Source of the DNA: DATJZG01 sp035499295
GTDB lineage: Bacteria; Myxococcota; Myxococcia; Myxococcales; Anaeromyxobacteraceae
Assembly: GCA_035499295.1 (NCBI GenBank)
Contig: DATJZG010000061.1
Location: 1-64,000, forward strand
Reading direction: 5' to 3'
Length of the DNA: 64,000 nt
The notes under the pieces are model-generated. The model ran no database searches. It had not been told where the DNA came from and saw nothing but the letters and a program-made list of their open reading frames with translations. Below are positions 32,901 through 41,267 of the stretch, piece by piece (positions within the stretch are counted from its first letter, which is position 1; each line of letters opens with the position of its first letter). The position numbers and the translations under genes were made by a program.

Positions 32901-34973
32901 ATGGACGCCAAGCTGAAGAAGAAGCTCGACGAGCTCCCCGCCGAGCCCGGCTGCTACCTCATGCTCGACCGGGGGGGGAAGGTCGTCTACGTCGGCAAGG
33001 CGGCCTCGCTCCGCTCCCGGGTGCGCAGCTACTTCGACCGCGGCGGCGACGATCGCATCTTCGTGCCGCTCCTCGAGGACTTGCTCGGCGACTTGGAGGT
33101 GATCGTCACCCGCTCGGAGAAGGAGGCGATCCTCCTCGAGAACGAGCTCATCAAGAAGCACAAGCCGCGCTTCAACGTGCGTCTTCGCGACGACAAGGAC
33201 TTCATCGTCCTGCGCCTCGACGAGCGCCACCCCTATCCCCGGCTGGAGGTGACCCGCGCCCGGCAGCGGAAGGAGGACGGGGCGCGGTACTTCGGGCCCT
33301 ACTCGAGCGCCAGCTCCATCCGCGAGACCCTGCGCGTCGTCAACCGCTGGTTCCAGCTGCGCACCTGCAGCGATCACGTCTTCGACCACCGCAAGCGCCC
33401 CTGCATCCTCTACCAGATCCACCGCTGCCCGGCGCCCTGCGTATACGAAGTGCCCACCGCCGAGTACCAGGAGAGCGTGGAGGACGCCGTGGCCTTCCTG
33501 GAAGGGCGCGAGAGCGAGCTCGTCCCCCGCCTGCGCGAGCGCATGCGGAGCGCGGCCGCCACCCTCCGCTTCGAGGAGGCCGGCCGGCTCCGCGACCAGC
33601 TCCAGGCGGTCGAGCGGAGCCTGGAGAAACAGCGGGTGCTCATGGACGACCAGGCCGACCGGGACGTGGTGGGGCTCCACCGCGAGGGGCCCGACCTCGT
33701 CCTCCAGGTCCTCTCCATGCGCGGCGGCAAGCTCCAGGAGTCGCGCTCCTGGCCCTTCACCGGGCAGGAGTTTCCGGCGGAGGAGCTCGTCTCCTCCTTC
33801 CTCGGGCTCTACTACGAGCGCACCCCTCCCCCCGAGGAGGTGCTCGTGCCGGTCCCGCCCTCGAACGCCGCCGCCCTCGAGGAGGTGCTGTCGGAGCGGC
33901 GGGGAAGGCGGGTCCGGATCGCCCTGCCGCAGCGAGGGGCGAAGCTCGACCTGCTCGAGGTGGCCCGGCGGAACGCCGAGCAGTCCTTCCGCGGCTGGCG
34001 CGAGGAGGGCGAGCGTCGGGAGGAGGCGCTCGCCGCCTTGACCCGCTCGCTCCACCTCGCCCGCGAGCCCCGCTGGATGGAGTGCTACGACATCTCCACC
34101 TTCCAGGGGGCCTTGGCGGTGGGCTCCGGGGTCTCGATGCGGGACGGGGAGCCCGACAAGGCAAACTACCGGCGCTACAAGGTCCGCGGGGTCCCGGGAC
34201 AGGACGACTTCGCCATGCTGCACGAGGTGGTCTCGCGCCGGCTCAAGCGGGCCATCGCCGAGGGCCTCTTCCCCGACCTCCTCGTCATCGACGGCGGGAA
34301 GGGGCAGCTGCAGGCGGCGCTCGCGGCCGCACACGACCTCGGCGTGGCCACCCGCCCGGCTCCCGGGAACCCGGGCGTGCCCTTCGTCGAGATGGTCTCG
34401 CTCGCCAAGAGCCGCTCGCTCGACCCGGGTTCGCTCGGCACCAGCCGGGTGGTGGGGCGGAGGGGGTCGCGAGGGGAGGGGCTGGCGGCGGCGGCGGAGA
34501 GGGCCGACCGCGGCTTCGTCGCCGAGGCGGCCCGGAGCCCGGAGCGCGTCTTCGTGCCAGGTCGCAAGGATCCCGTGGTCCTGCGGCAGAACTCGGCCGA
34601 GCTCTTCCTCCTCGTCCGGCTGCGGGACGAGGCGCACCGCTTCGCCATCGAGTTCCACCGGAAGCTGCGGCGCACCCGCAACCTCGAGTCGGTGCTGCTC
34701 GAGATTCCCGGGATTGGCGAGGGGCGGAGGAAGGGGCTCCTCCGCCACTTCGGGTCACTCCGGCGCGTCCGGGAGGCGACGGAGGAGGAGATCGCCCAGG
34801 CTCCCGGCTTCGGCCCGGCCCAGGCCCGCATGGTGCACGAGTTCTTCCACCGCCCCGACGGGCCGCCGGCGGCCGGGACGGCGGCGGAGGCCGAGCTCGA
34901 CGCCACGCTCGCGCTCGAGGGCTCCGCCGGGGGTCCGGCCGAGGAGCCCGCGCCGCCGCGCCCGAAGGGGTAG
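32901..34973 (+). CDS. uvrC: Excinuclease ABC subunit C
   Basis: Dual-incision nuclease of nucleotide excision repair. 690 residues. An N-terminal GIY-YIG domain (PGCYLMLDRGGKVVYVGKA) is followed by a UVR domain (LRFEEAGRLRDQLQAVE), the RNase H-like domain (MECYDISTFQG, DLLVIDGGKGQLQAAL) and two C-terminal HhH motifs (IPGIGEGRRKGLLRHFGS, APGFGPAQARMVHEFF). Residues about 505-548 form a Gly/Arg/Ala-rich insert between VSLAKSR and ERVFVPGRKDP where relatives have only a few residues. The tail is Ala/Pro/Glu-rich. Confidence 0.98.
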   Translation: MDAKLKKKLDELPAEPGCYLMLDRGGKVVYVGKAASLRSRVRSYFDRGGDDRIFVPLLEDLLGDLEVIVTRSEKEAILLENELIKKHKPRFNVRLRDDKDFIVLRLDERHPYPRLEVTRARQRKEDGARYFGPYSSASSIRETLRVVNRWFQLRTCSDHVFDHRKRPCILYQIHRCPAPCVYEVPTAEYQESVEDAVAFLEGRESELVPRLRERMRSAAATLRFEEAGRLRDQLQAVERSLEKQRVLMDDQADRDVVGLHREGPDLVLQVLSMRGGKLQESRSWPFTGQEFPAEELVSSFLGLYYERTPPPEEVLVPVPPSNAAALEEVLSERRGRRVRIALPQRGAKLDLLEVARRNAEQSFRGWREEGERREEALAALTRSLHLAREPRWMECYDISTFQGALAVGSGVSMRDGEPDKANYRRYKVRGVPGQDDFAMLHEVVSRRLKRAIAEGLFPDLLVIDGGKGQLQAALAAAHDLGVATRPAPGNPGVPFVEMVSLAKSRSLDPGSLGTSRVVGRRGSRGEGLAAAAERADRGFVAEAARSPERVFVPGRKDPVVLRQNSAELFLLVRLRDEAHRFAIEFHRKLRRTRNLESVLLEIPGIGEGRRKGLLRHFGSLRRVREATEEEIAQAPGFGPAQARMVHEFFHRPDGPPAAGTAAEAELDATLALEGSAGGPAEEPAPPRPKG

Positions 34974-35015
34974 CGGGGGCACCGCTCGACGGCGCGCCGT
35001 GCTCGCGCGCGGACC

Positions 35016-35044
35016 TTGATCGCGCCCGAAAGGCGGCTTATCTA
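35016..35044 (+). promoter_or_regulatory. Promoter of cysE
   Basis: TTGATC (35016-35021), a 17-nt spacer, then TATCTA (35039-35044). The same -10 TATCTA occurs at the phasin promoter (52655-52660). The leader is about 18 nt with GAGGAG before the ATG at 35070. Confidence 0.55.
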
Positions 35045-35069
35045 CGAGCCTCGCACAAGAGGAGCATCG

Positions 35070-35981
35070 ATGACCCCCACCGCCGACGTCGCCATCTCCC
35101 CCATCGTCGAGGAGCTGTGCCGGGAGGCGGCCCCCATCCTCGCCGGCCACCGGCGCATGGTGCTCCCCTCGCGCGAGCGGGTGATCCAGCTGGTGGAGGA
35201 GATCCGCTCGGCGTTCTTCCCGGGCTACTTCGGCGACGCGGACCTGCGAGCGGACACCCTCGCCTACTACATGGGCTCGACGCTCGACCGGGTGCTGCGC
35301 GGGCTCGAGGAGGAGGTGCGGCGCGCCATCGCCTTCTGCGAGAAGCACGACTTCGAGAGCTGCAGCCACTGCGCCGAGGTGGCGAAAGGCGTGGCCCGGC
35401 AGTTCGCCGCCCGGCTGCCGCCGGTGCGGCGCCTCGTCGCCTCCGACGTGGAGGCCGCCTACGAGGGGGACCCGGCGCTCAAGACCCGGGACGAGGCCAT
35501 CTTCGCCTACCCCGGCATCTTCGCGGTGACGAACCAGCGCATCGCCCACGAGCTGCACGTGCTCGGGGTGCCGCTCATCCCCCGCATCATCACCGAGTAC
35601 GCCCACACCCTCACCGGCATCGACATCCACCCCGGGGCCCGGATCGGCGAGCGCTTCTTCATCGACCACGGCACCGGCGTGGTGGTGGGCGAGACGAGCA
35701 TCATCGGGAGCCGGGTGCGCATCTACCAGGGAGTGACCCTGGGCGCGAAGAGCTTCCCCCTCGACGAGCACGGAAACCCCATCAAGGGAGTCGACCGGCA
35801 CCCGGTGGTGGAGGACGAGGTCGTCATCTACTCCGGGGCCACCATCCTGGGGCGCATCGTCATCGGGAGGGGTTCCTCCATCGGCGGCAACGTCTGGGTG
35901 ACGCGCCCGGTGCCCCCCGGCAGCCGCATCACCCAGGGAGAGGCCCGCGAGGAGCGCTGGGACAAGGGCGGCGGCATCTAG
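35070..35981 (+). CDS. cysE: Serine O-acetyltransferase
   Basis: Makes O-acetylserine, the carbon skeleton for cysteine. 303 residues, the longer EpsC-type with a helical N-terminal domain (about residues 1-150). The left-handed beta-helix hexapeptide repeats follow (GIDIHPGARIGERFFIDHGT, GVVVGETSIIGSRVRIYQG) with active-site His residues, and the CoA-site YQGVTLGAKSFPLDEHGNP. It ends DKGGGI. The start has GAGGAG 6 nt upstream. A decayed ppa remnant begins 6 nt after its stop. Confidence 0.96.
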   Translation: MTPTADVAISPIVEELCREAAPILAGHRRMVLPSRERVIQLVEEIRSAFFPGYFGDADLRADTLAYYMGSTLDRVLRGLEEEVRRAIAFCEKHDFESCSHCAEVAKGVARQFAARLPPVRRLVASDVEAAYEGDPALKTRDEAIFAYPGIFAVTNQRIAHELHVLGVPLIPRIITEYAHTLTGIDIHPGARIGERFFIDHGTGVVVGETSIIGSRVRIYQGVTLGAKSFPLDEHGNPIKGVDRHPVVEDEVVIYSGATILGRIVIGRGSSIGGNVWVTRPVPPGSRITQGEAREERWDKGGGI

Positions 35982-35986
35982 CGGCG

Positions 35987-36411
35987 CCCGCCAACTACCG
36001 CTTCGTCCCGCGAACCTACCGTGACGACGGCGACCCGCTCGACCTCCTCGTCTACCCCCGGGAGCCCATCGCCCCATTCGCCATCATGCAGGCCAAGGTG
36101 ATCGGGGGGATGCGCAGGCGCGACGACAGGGGGAGGACGACTAGCTCGTGGGGCCGAGCGCCGACGACCCCGAGTACGCCGACATCGCCGGAACCTCCGA
36201 GCCGCCGCAGCACCGCATGCGCGAACCGCGTCGCTTCCTCGAGGACGACGAGGCGCTCGAGAACGAGAAGGTGCGGGTGCGGGAGCCGCGCGGGCGCGAG
36301 GAGGCGCTCGAGGTGCTCCGGGCGTCCATTCGTCTCTGCGATCGCGACCGGGTCCGCCTCGGCGGGGCCGCGCTCCCTGGGCGCCACCGGCGGGCGAGGC
36401 GCGGCACCTAG
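35987..36411 (+). pseudogene. Inorganic pyrophosphatase (ppa) remnant
   Basis: Starting 6 nt after cysE, the reading PANYRFVPRTYRDDGDPLDL matches soluble family I pyrophosphatase (YPANYGFIPRTY.DGDPLD, with the metal-binding DGDPLD). It continues LVYPREPIAPFAIMQAKVIG. A frameshift near 36125-36135 moves homology to another frame, which reads GEDD, an in-frame TAG (36142-36144) where family I has Lys, then DDPEYADIAGTSEPPQHRM and FLEDDEALENEKV. The N-terminal third, including the start codon, is missing. It is broken in three ways and cannot make an active enzyme. It ends against the convergent receiver gene. Confidence 0.85.
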
Positions 36412-36794
36412 AGGCGCAGGGAGGCCTCCAGCACCCGCTCCAGTTCCTCGGGGCGGAAGGGCTTGTCGAGCCTGCGCTGCGGCAGCTGGGCGAGGAACTC
36501 GTGCGCCTCGTCGGTGTAGGCACCGCCCGTCATGAAGACCATGCGGCGGGCCAGCTTCGGGCGGCTGGTGCGCAGGGCGTCGTAGAGGTCCATCCCGCTC
36601 ATCTGCGGCATCATCAGGTCGCAGATGATCCCGTCGAAGTCGGGGTCGGAGGCGAGGAGGTCGAGCGCCTTGGCCGCCGAGGCCACCACCGCCACCCGGT
36701 AGCGCTGGGCGAGGAGGCGCTCCATCGCCTTGCCCATGCGCGGCTCGTCGTCGACCACCAGGATGCGCGGTTTCGGCTCGCTCGGACCGCTCAT
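36408..36794 (-). CDS. Single-domain response regulator (CheY-like receiver)
   Basis: 128 residues, receiver domain only. Acidic pocket Asp15-Asp16 (ILVVDDEPRMGK), phosphoacceptor Asp59 (GIICDLMMPQMSG), Thr89 (MVFMTGG) and Lys111 (RLDKPF) are all present. There is no output domain and no histidine kinase nearby, so it is an orphan; partners may be a distant kinase or a pilus/chemotaxis system. The ATG at 36794 has GGAGGGAG upstream; the frame is open further 5' without homology. Its stop overlaps the end of the ppa remnant. Confidence 0.9.
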   Translation of the reverse strand: MSGPSEPKPRILVVDDEPRMGKAMERLLAQRYRVAVVASAAKALDLLASDPDFDGIICDLMMPQMSGMDLYDALRTSRPKLARRMVFMTGGAYTDEAHEFLAQLPQRRLDKPFRPEELERVLEASLRL

Positions 36795-36928
36795 CGCCTC
36801 TCCCTCCGCCGGACCCGGGCCCAGGCAGGATGCCCTTCGAGCCATATCACGGGGGGAGGGAGGGGAGCGAGAGAGGGAAGGCGGGACGGGCGCCGAACCC
36901 TTTTCCCCTGGCCCGGCTCTCACCGCCG

Positions 36929-37126
36929 ATGCCCATCTTCGAGTACGCCTGCAAGAAATGCGACCGGGTCTTCGAGGAACTCGTCCTCCGGCGGTCGGAC
37001 GAGGCGGCGGTGAGGTGCCCCTCCTGCCGGGGGCAGCGGATCGAGCGGGTGGTATCGCGCCCGGCCCGGACCGGCGGGGGGGACGCCGGCGGAAGGACCG
37101 GCCCCGGTTGCGGCCCGGTCGGCTGA
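36929..37126 (+). CDS. FmdB-family zinc-ribbon protein
   Basis: 65 residues. The N-terminal zinc ribbon PIFEYACKKCDRVFEELV ... RCPSCRG is the FmdB regulatory-protein signature (two Cys pairs), followed by RIERVVSRPAR and a Gly-rich tail ending GPGCGPVG. Function is unknown; members were first noted as regulators of formamidase genes. It is divergent from the receiver gene across a 134-nt gap. There is no clear Shine-Dalgarno. Confidence 0.85.
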   Translation: MPIFEYACKKCDRVFEELVLRRSDEAAVRCPSCRGQRIERVVSRPARTGGGDAGGRTGPGCGPVG

Positions 37127-37137
37127 GCGATCTAGCC

Positions 37138-37155
37138 TCCGCGCGGTCGCGCGGA
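37138..37155 (+). terminator. 18-bp palindrome after the FmdB-type gene
   Basis: TCCGCGCG-GT-CGCGCGGA is a perfect palindrome 12 nt after the FmdB-type stop. As RNA it folds to a 7-bp stem with a 4-nt loop. There is no U-tract. It could instead be a protein-binding site upstream of pilB. Confidence 0.4.
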
Positions 37156-37221
37156 TGAAGGTTTCCTGACCACATGGGGACGGTCGGTGGGCGCGCCCTC
37201 GCGGCGGCGCGGCTCCCGCGA

Positions 37222-37227
37222 TAGGAT
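37222..37227 (+). promoter_or_regulatory. -10 element (TAGGAT) of pilB
   Basis: TAGGAT lies 12 nt before the pilB ATG at 37240. No Shine-Dalgarno is present in CGCTCTCGCTTC, so the message would have about 5 nt of leader. No good -35 is seen. Confidence 0.35.
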
Positions 37228-37239
37228 CGCTCTCGCTTC

Positions 37240-39075
37240 ATGACCGCCCATCGAGCGAGCGATTTCAACCTAGAGTTCGTCGCCGAGACCCTCCAGAAGA
37301 AGGGGGTATTGCGCGACGACGACCGGCGCACCGCCCATGCCCGCGAGAACGTGCAGCGGACCAAGATGCTGCGCGAGCAGGCCGGGAAGGGGGGCCGGGC
37401 GCTCCGCCGCGCCGACCTCTCGCCCATCGAGCTCTTGGCCTCGTTCGGCTTCCCGGACGCCCGCCACGAGTCCGAGGTGGTGGACGAGGACAAGGCCACC
37501 CAGGTGGTGGCCCAGGCGGTGGGAGTCACCTACCGGAAGATCGACCCGCTCAAGCTCGACGCCCAGCTCATCACCCGGACCCTGTCGCGCCCCTTCGCGC
37601 GCAAGCACGCGGTGTTGCCGCTCGAGCGTCGCAACGGCGCCCTGGTGGTGGCGGCAGCGAATCCCTTCGACCGCGAGCTCTTCGAGAATCTCCACGCCCT
37701 CACCGGGATGGCGATCGAGATGGTGCTCTCCGCTCCGGCGGACATCCACCGGGCCATCGCCGAGGTCTACGGCTTCCGCGAGCAGATCCGCGAGGCGCAG
37801 ACGCAGGTCACCACCGGCCCGGGCAGCGCGGGCCCGGACATCGGCAACCTGGAGCAGTTCGTCAACCTGACCGGGCTCGAGGCGCTCGAGGCCTCGAGCG
37901 AGCCGGTGGTGGCGGCCGTCGAATACCTGTTCCACTACGCCTTCGAGCAGCGGACGAGCGACATCCACGTGGAGCCGCGCCGGGAGGAGTCGATCATCCG
38001 GATGCGCATCGACGGGGTCCTGCACCCGGTGTACCGCATCCCCAAGGGCGTCCACGGAGCCATCGCCAACCGGCTCAAGATCATGAGCCGGCTCGACATC
38101 TCGGCCCGGCGCCCGCAGGACGGGCGCATCCGCACCGCCCGCGGCGACACCGAGATGGAGCTGCGAGTCTCCACCATTCCCACCGCCTTCGGCGACAAGA
38201 TCGTGGTGCGGATCCTGGACCAGCAGGTCCTGGTGCGCGACCTCTCCGAGCTCGGCTTCATGAGCGACGAGCGCGAGCAGTTCGAGGGGTGGCTGGAGCG
38301 CCCCCACGGGATGGTGGTGGTGACCGGCCCCACCGGCTCCGGCAAGACCACCACCCTCTACTCGGCGCTGCAGGCGCTCGCCTCGCCGGAGATCAACATC
38401 GTCACCATCGAGGATCCCATCGAGATGGTGCACGAGGACTTCAACCAGATCGCCGCCAACCCCAAGACCGGCACCGGGTTCGCCGAGGCCCTGCGCCACG
38501 TGCTGCGCCAGGACCCGGACGTGGTGATGGTGGGGGAGGTGCGCGACGCCGAGACCGCCACCCAGGCCGTCCAGGCGGCCCTCACCGGCCACCTGGTGCT
38601 CACCACCCTGCACACCAGCGACACGGTGGGGGCGGTGGCGCGCCTGCGCGACCTCGGGGTGCCCGGCTTCCTCATCTCCGCCACGCTCACCGGGGTGGTG
38701 GCCCAGCGCCTCGTGCGGCAGGTGTGCCCGAGCTGCGCCGAGGACGTGCTCCTCACCGCCGACCAGGTGGCCGAGCTCGGGGTGCGCCACCCCGAGGACC
38801 ACGCCGGGAAGCTCGTGGCCCGGCGCGGGGTGGGGTGCACCAAGTGCCGCTTCACCGGGTTCTTCGGCCGAACCGGGATCTTCGAGGTGCTGACGGTGAA
38901 CGCGCGGTTGCGCCACCTCATCGCCGAGGGGGCCACCCCCGAGGTGCTCGCCCGGACTGCCCGCCAGGACGGGCTCAGGCCGCTGCGCGAGCACGCCGTC
39001 TTCAAGGTCGCCTCCGGGCTCACCTCCTTCGAGGAAGCGATGCGCTCCACCGCCGACGCGGAGGGACGCGGGTGA
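37240..39075 (+). CDS. pilB: Type IV pilus / type II secretion assembly ATPase (PilB/GspE)
   Basis: 611-residue hexameric extension ATPase on the cytoplasmic side of the inner membrane. N-terminal GspE-N domain (about residues 55-200), then the ATPase core: Walker A GPTGSGKTT (363-371), Asp box and Walker B with LRQDPDVVMVGEVRDAETA, His box TGHLVLTTLHTSDT, and the tetracysteine zinc site VCPSCAED ... CTKCRFTG. The sequence cannot fully separate PilB from GspE/PilF-type paralogues. No pilin, pilC or pilT is adjacent; instead a Ycf46-like AAA gene overlaps its stop (GTGA). Confidence 0.88.
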   Translation: MTAHRASDFNLEFVAETLQKKGVLRDDDRRTAHARENVQRTKMLREQAGKGGRALRRADLSPIELLASFGFPDARHESEVVDEDKATQVVAQAVGVTYRKIDPLKLDAQLITRTLSRPFARKHAVLPLERRNGALVVAAANPFDRELFENLHALTGMAIEMVLSAPADIHRAIAEVYGFREQIREAQTQVTTGPGSAGPDIGNLEQFVNLTGLEALEASSEPVVAAVEYLFHYAFEQRTSDIHVEPRREESIIRMRIDGVLHPVYRIPKGVHGAIANRLKIMSRLDISARRPQDGRIRTARGDTEMELRVSTIPTAFGDKIVVRILDQQVLVRDLSELGFMSDEREQFEGWLERPHGMVVVTGPTGSGKTTTLYSALQALASPEINIVTIEDPIEMVHEDFNQIAANPKTGTGFAEALRHVLRQDPDVVMVGEVRDAETATQAVQAALTGHLVLTTLHTSDTVGAVARLRDLGVPGFLISATLTGVVAQRLVRQVCPSCAEDVLLTADQVAELGVRHPEDHAGKLVARRGVGCTKCRFTGFFGRTGIFEVLTVNARLRHLIAEGATPEVLARTARQDGLRPLREHAVFKVASGLTSFEEAMRSTADAEGRG

Positions 39076-40556
39076 GGCCCCCGAGCGCCGAGATCGCCGA
39101 CCTCTGGTCGGCGGGGACGCCGCTCCTCTACCTCGTCACTGCCGAGGAGGACCGGGCGGTGCGCCTGTGCCGGGCGGTGGCGGAGAGCTTCGACGCCACC
39201 GTCGCCGTCTGGTCGAGCGCGCGCGGCCTCGACCCCCTCTCCCCCTCGGCGCGGTCCCCGCTCGCGGCGGTGGAGGCGGTGCTCAAGGCTCCGGCGCCCC
39301 TCCTGGCGGTGCTGCTCGACTTCCACGAGGCCCTCGCCGACCCGCGGGTGGCCCGCCGCGTTCGCGACGCCCTGCCCCAGCTCGCCGCCGAGGGGCGCTG
39401 CCTGGCCGTGGTGGCCCCCCGGCTCTCCGTCCCGGACGGCCTCTCCGCGGACACCGCGGTGCTCCGGCTTCCCCTGCCGAGCGAGGGGGAGCTCGAGGCG
39501 CTCCTCTCGGGGGCCACCGCGGGCCGCCCGGTCGAGCCGGCGAGCCGCCACCGGCTCCTCTCCGCGGCGCGCGGGCTCACCGAGAGCCAGGCGAAGCGGG
39601 CCTTCCTGCGAGCGCTGCGTGCCGACCCGGCGCTCGGGCCGTCCGCGGCGGTGCTCGTGCAGGAGGAGAAGAAGAGGGTCCTCTCCCGCGACATGGGGCT
39701 CGAGCTGGTGGAGTCGGACCAGTCGGAGGCCGACCTGGGAGGGCTCGAAGCCTTCAAGGCCTGGATGGCGGAGCGGGCCATGTCGTTCGCCCCCGAGGCG
39801 CGGACCTTCGGCCTGCCTCCCCCCCGGGGGGTGCTGCTGGTGGGCGTGCAGGGCTGCGGCAAATCGCTCGCCGCCAAGGTGGCGGCGAGCCAGCTCGGGG
39901 TGCCGCTCTTGCGGCTCGACCTCCCGCGGGTGCTCGGGGCCGGGGAGGGTGCGGAGGAGAACCTGGCCCGGGCGCTCGCGGCCGCCGAGGCCATCGCGCC
40001 GGTGGCGGTCTGGGTGGACGAGATCGAGAAGGGTTTCGCCGGGAGCGGCCCGGGACAGGGGGGCGAGGCGCGCGCGGCCCGGCTGCTCGGCTCCTTCTCC
40101 ACCTGGCTGCAGGAGCGGGTGGGAGCGGTGTTCGCGGTCGCCACCGCCAACGACGTCTCCCGGCTGCCCCCGGAGCTCCTGCGCCGCGGCCGCTTCGACG
40201 AGCTCTTCTTCGTCGACCTCCCCGACGCCGCGGCGCGCCGCTCCATCCTCGAGGTGCACCTGCGGAAGCGAGGCCGGGACCCGGCCACCTTCGACCTGGC
40301 GGTGCTTGCCGAAGCCTGCGAGCACTTCTCCGGCGCCGAGCTCGAGCAGGTGGTGGTGGGCGCGCTCCACCGGGCCTTCGCGGGCGGCCGGGAGCTCGAG
40401 ACCGCCGACCTCCGGCGGGTGGCGCAGGATCTGGTCCCGCTCTTCCGCACCTACGAGGAGGAGATCAAGGCGCTGCGCGAGTGGTCCCGGGGGCGCGCCC
40501 GGACGGCCGGGCGCGAGGGGGCGGTGGTCGATCTCTTCCGCCGCGCCGGTCCCTGA
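39072..40556 (+). CDS. AAA+ ATPase of Ycf46-like type
   Basis: 494 residues. A divergent N-terminal half (about 1-230, ATPase-like fold without P-loop) is followed by an AAA module: Walker A GVQGCGKSLAAK, Walker B VAVWVDEIEKGF, sensor 1 ATANDVSRLP and arginine finger LRRGRFDELFFVDLP, with a C-terminal lid. Domain order and EEKKRVLSRDMGLELV match Ycf46-type proteins of cyanobacteria and plastids, whose role is poorly known. There is no protease domain. The GTG start overlaps the pilB stop, so the two are made together; a link to pilus assembly is inference. Confidence 0.8.
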   Translation: MRPPSAEIADLWSAGTPLLYLVTAEEDRAVRLCRAVAESFDATVAVWSSARGLDPLSPSARSPLAAVEAVLKAPAPLLAVLLDFHEALADPRVARRVRDALPQLAAEGRCLAVVAPRLSVPDGLSADTAVLRLPLPSEGELEALLSGATAGRPVEPASRHRLLSAARGLTESQAKRAFLRALRADPALGPSAAVLVQEEKKRVLSRDMGLELVESDQSEADLGGLEAFKAWMAERAMSFAPEARTFGLPPPRGVLLVGVQGCGKSLAAKVAASQLGVPLLRLDLPRVLGAGEGAEENLARALAAAEAIAPVAVWVDEIEKGFAGSGPGQGGEARAARLLGSFSTWLQERVGAVFAVATANDVSRLPPELLRRGRFDELFFVDLPDAAARRSILEVHLRKRGRDPATFDLAVLAEACEHFSGAELEQVVVGALHRAFAGGRELETADLRRVAQDLVPLFRTYEEEIKALREWSRGRARTAGREGAVVDLFRRAGP

Positions 40557-40590
40557 TCCCGCGGGGTCCGCCGCCGTCAGGCTCCGGTGC

Positions 40591-40596
40591 TACGCT
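40591..40596 (+). promoter_or_regulatory. -10 element (TACGCT) of the GNAT gene
   Basis: TACGCT is 8 nt before the ATG at 40605 with no Shine-Dalgarno between, the same geometry as at several other genes here. No -35 is evident. Confidence 0.3.
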
Positions 40597-40604
40597 TTCC
40601 CGGC

Positions 40605-41267
40605 ATGGACGGGACCGCGCTCTCCTTCCGCCCGCTCACCCCCGCTCTCCTCCCCGACCTGGCGAGGCTCTTCGGGCCGAGGGGCGCCTGCGCCGGCTGC
40701 TGGTGCCGCTGGTGGAAGACGACGAGGGCCGAGTTCGATGCCCGGCGCGGCGAGGGGAACCGGGCCGCTCTCTTCCGAGAGGTTCGGGGCGGGGCCGTCC
40801 CGGGGATCTTGGCCTATGCCGGGGCGGAGCCGGTCGGCTGGTGCGCGGTCGAGCCGCGCGGGGCCTACCCGCGGCTCGGCCGCTCCCGCATCCTCGCCCC
40901 GGTGGACGATGAGCCGGTGTGGTCGGTCACCTGCTTCTACGTGGCGCGCCCGCTTCGGCGCCGCGGCCTCACCTCGGAACTCCTCGCCGCGGCGGCGGCC
41001 CACGCCCGGCGCGGCGGGGCGCGCCTCCTCGAGGCCTACCCGGTGGAGCCCGGGCGCGCGACCGCGGACTCCGCGCTCTACACCGGGCTCGCCCGCACCT
41101 TCCTGCGACTCGGTTTCCGGGAAGTGGCCCGGCGGTCGGGGACGCGGCCGCTCCTGCGTCTCCGGCTCAAGGGCGGGAGAGGGCCCCGAGCACGTGCTCG
41201 TGCACGAGGCCGTTCGAGAGCACGCAGTTCCCCGACTCGACCGTCGGACGGCCGGCGAAGTCGGTGA
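40605..41267 (+). CDS. GNAT-family N-acetyltransferase
   Basis: 220 residues. An N-terminal GCWCRWWK motif is typical of a GNAT subgroup. The acetyl-CoA loop lies in VTCFYVARPLRRRGLTSELL (V/I-x-x-x-x-R-x-R-G-L/I). The substrate is unknown. The last 30 residues or so are Arg-rich (RARARARGRSRARS) and overlap the convergent inositol-monophosphatase-family gene by 101 nt. The original stop was probably lost, extending the frame antisense into the neighbour. The ATG at 40605 is preferred to the in-frame GTG at 40587. Confidence 0.8.
   Translation: MDGTALSFRPLTPALLPDLARLFGPRGACAGCWCRWWKTTRAEFDARRGEGNRAALFREVRGGAVPGILAYAGAEPVGWCAVEPRGAYPRLGRSRILAPVDDEPVWSVTCFYVARPLRRRGLTSELLAAAAAHARRGGARLLEAYPVEPGRATADSALYTGLARTFLRLGFREVARRSGTRPLLRLRLKGGRGPRARARARGRSRARSSPTRPSDGRRSR

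Noticed and set aside
36408..37529. Longer form of the receiver-domain protein with about 245 extra N-terminal residues
   Set aside because: The extension is antisense to the FmdB and pilB regions and is Arg/Pro-rich; a good Shine-Dalgarno precedes the ATG at 36794.
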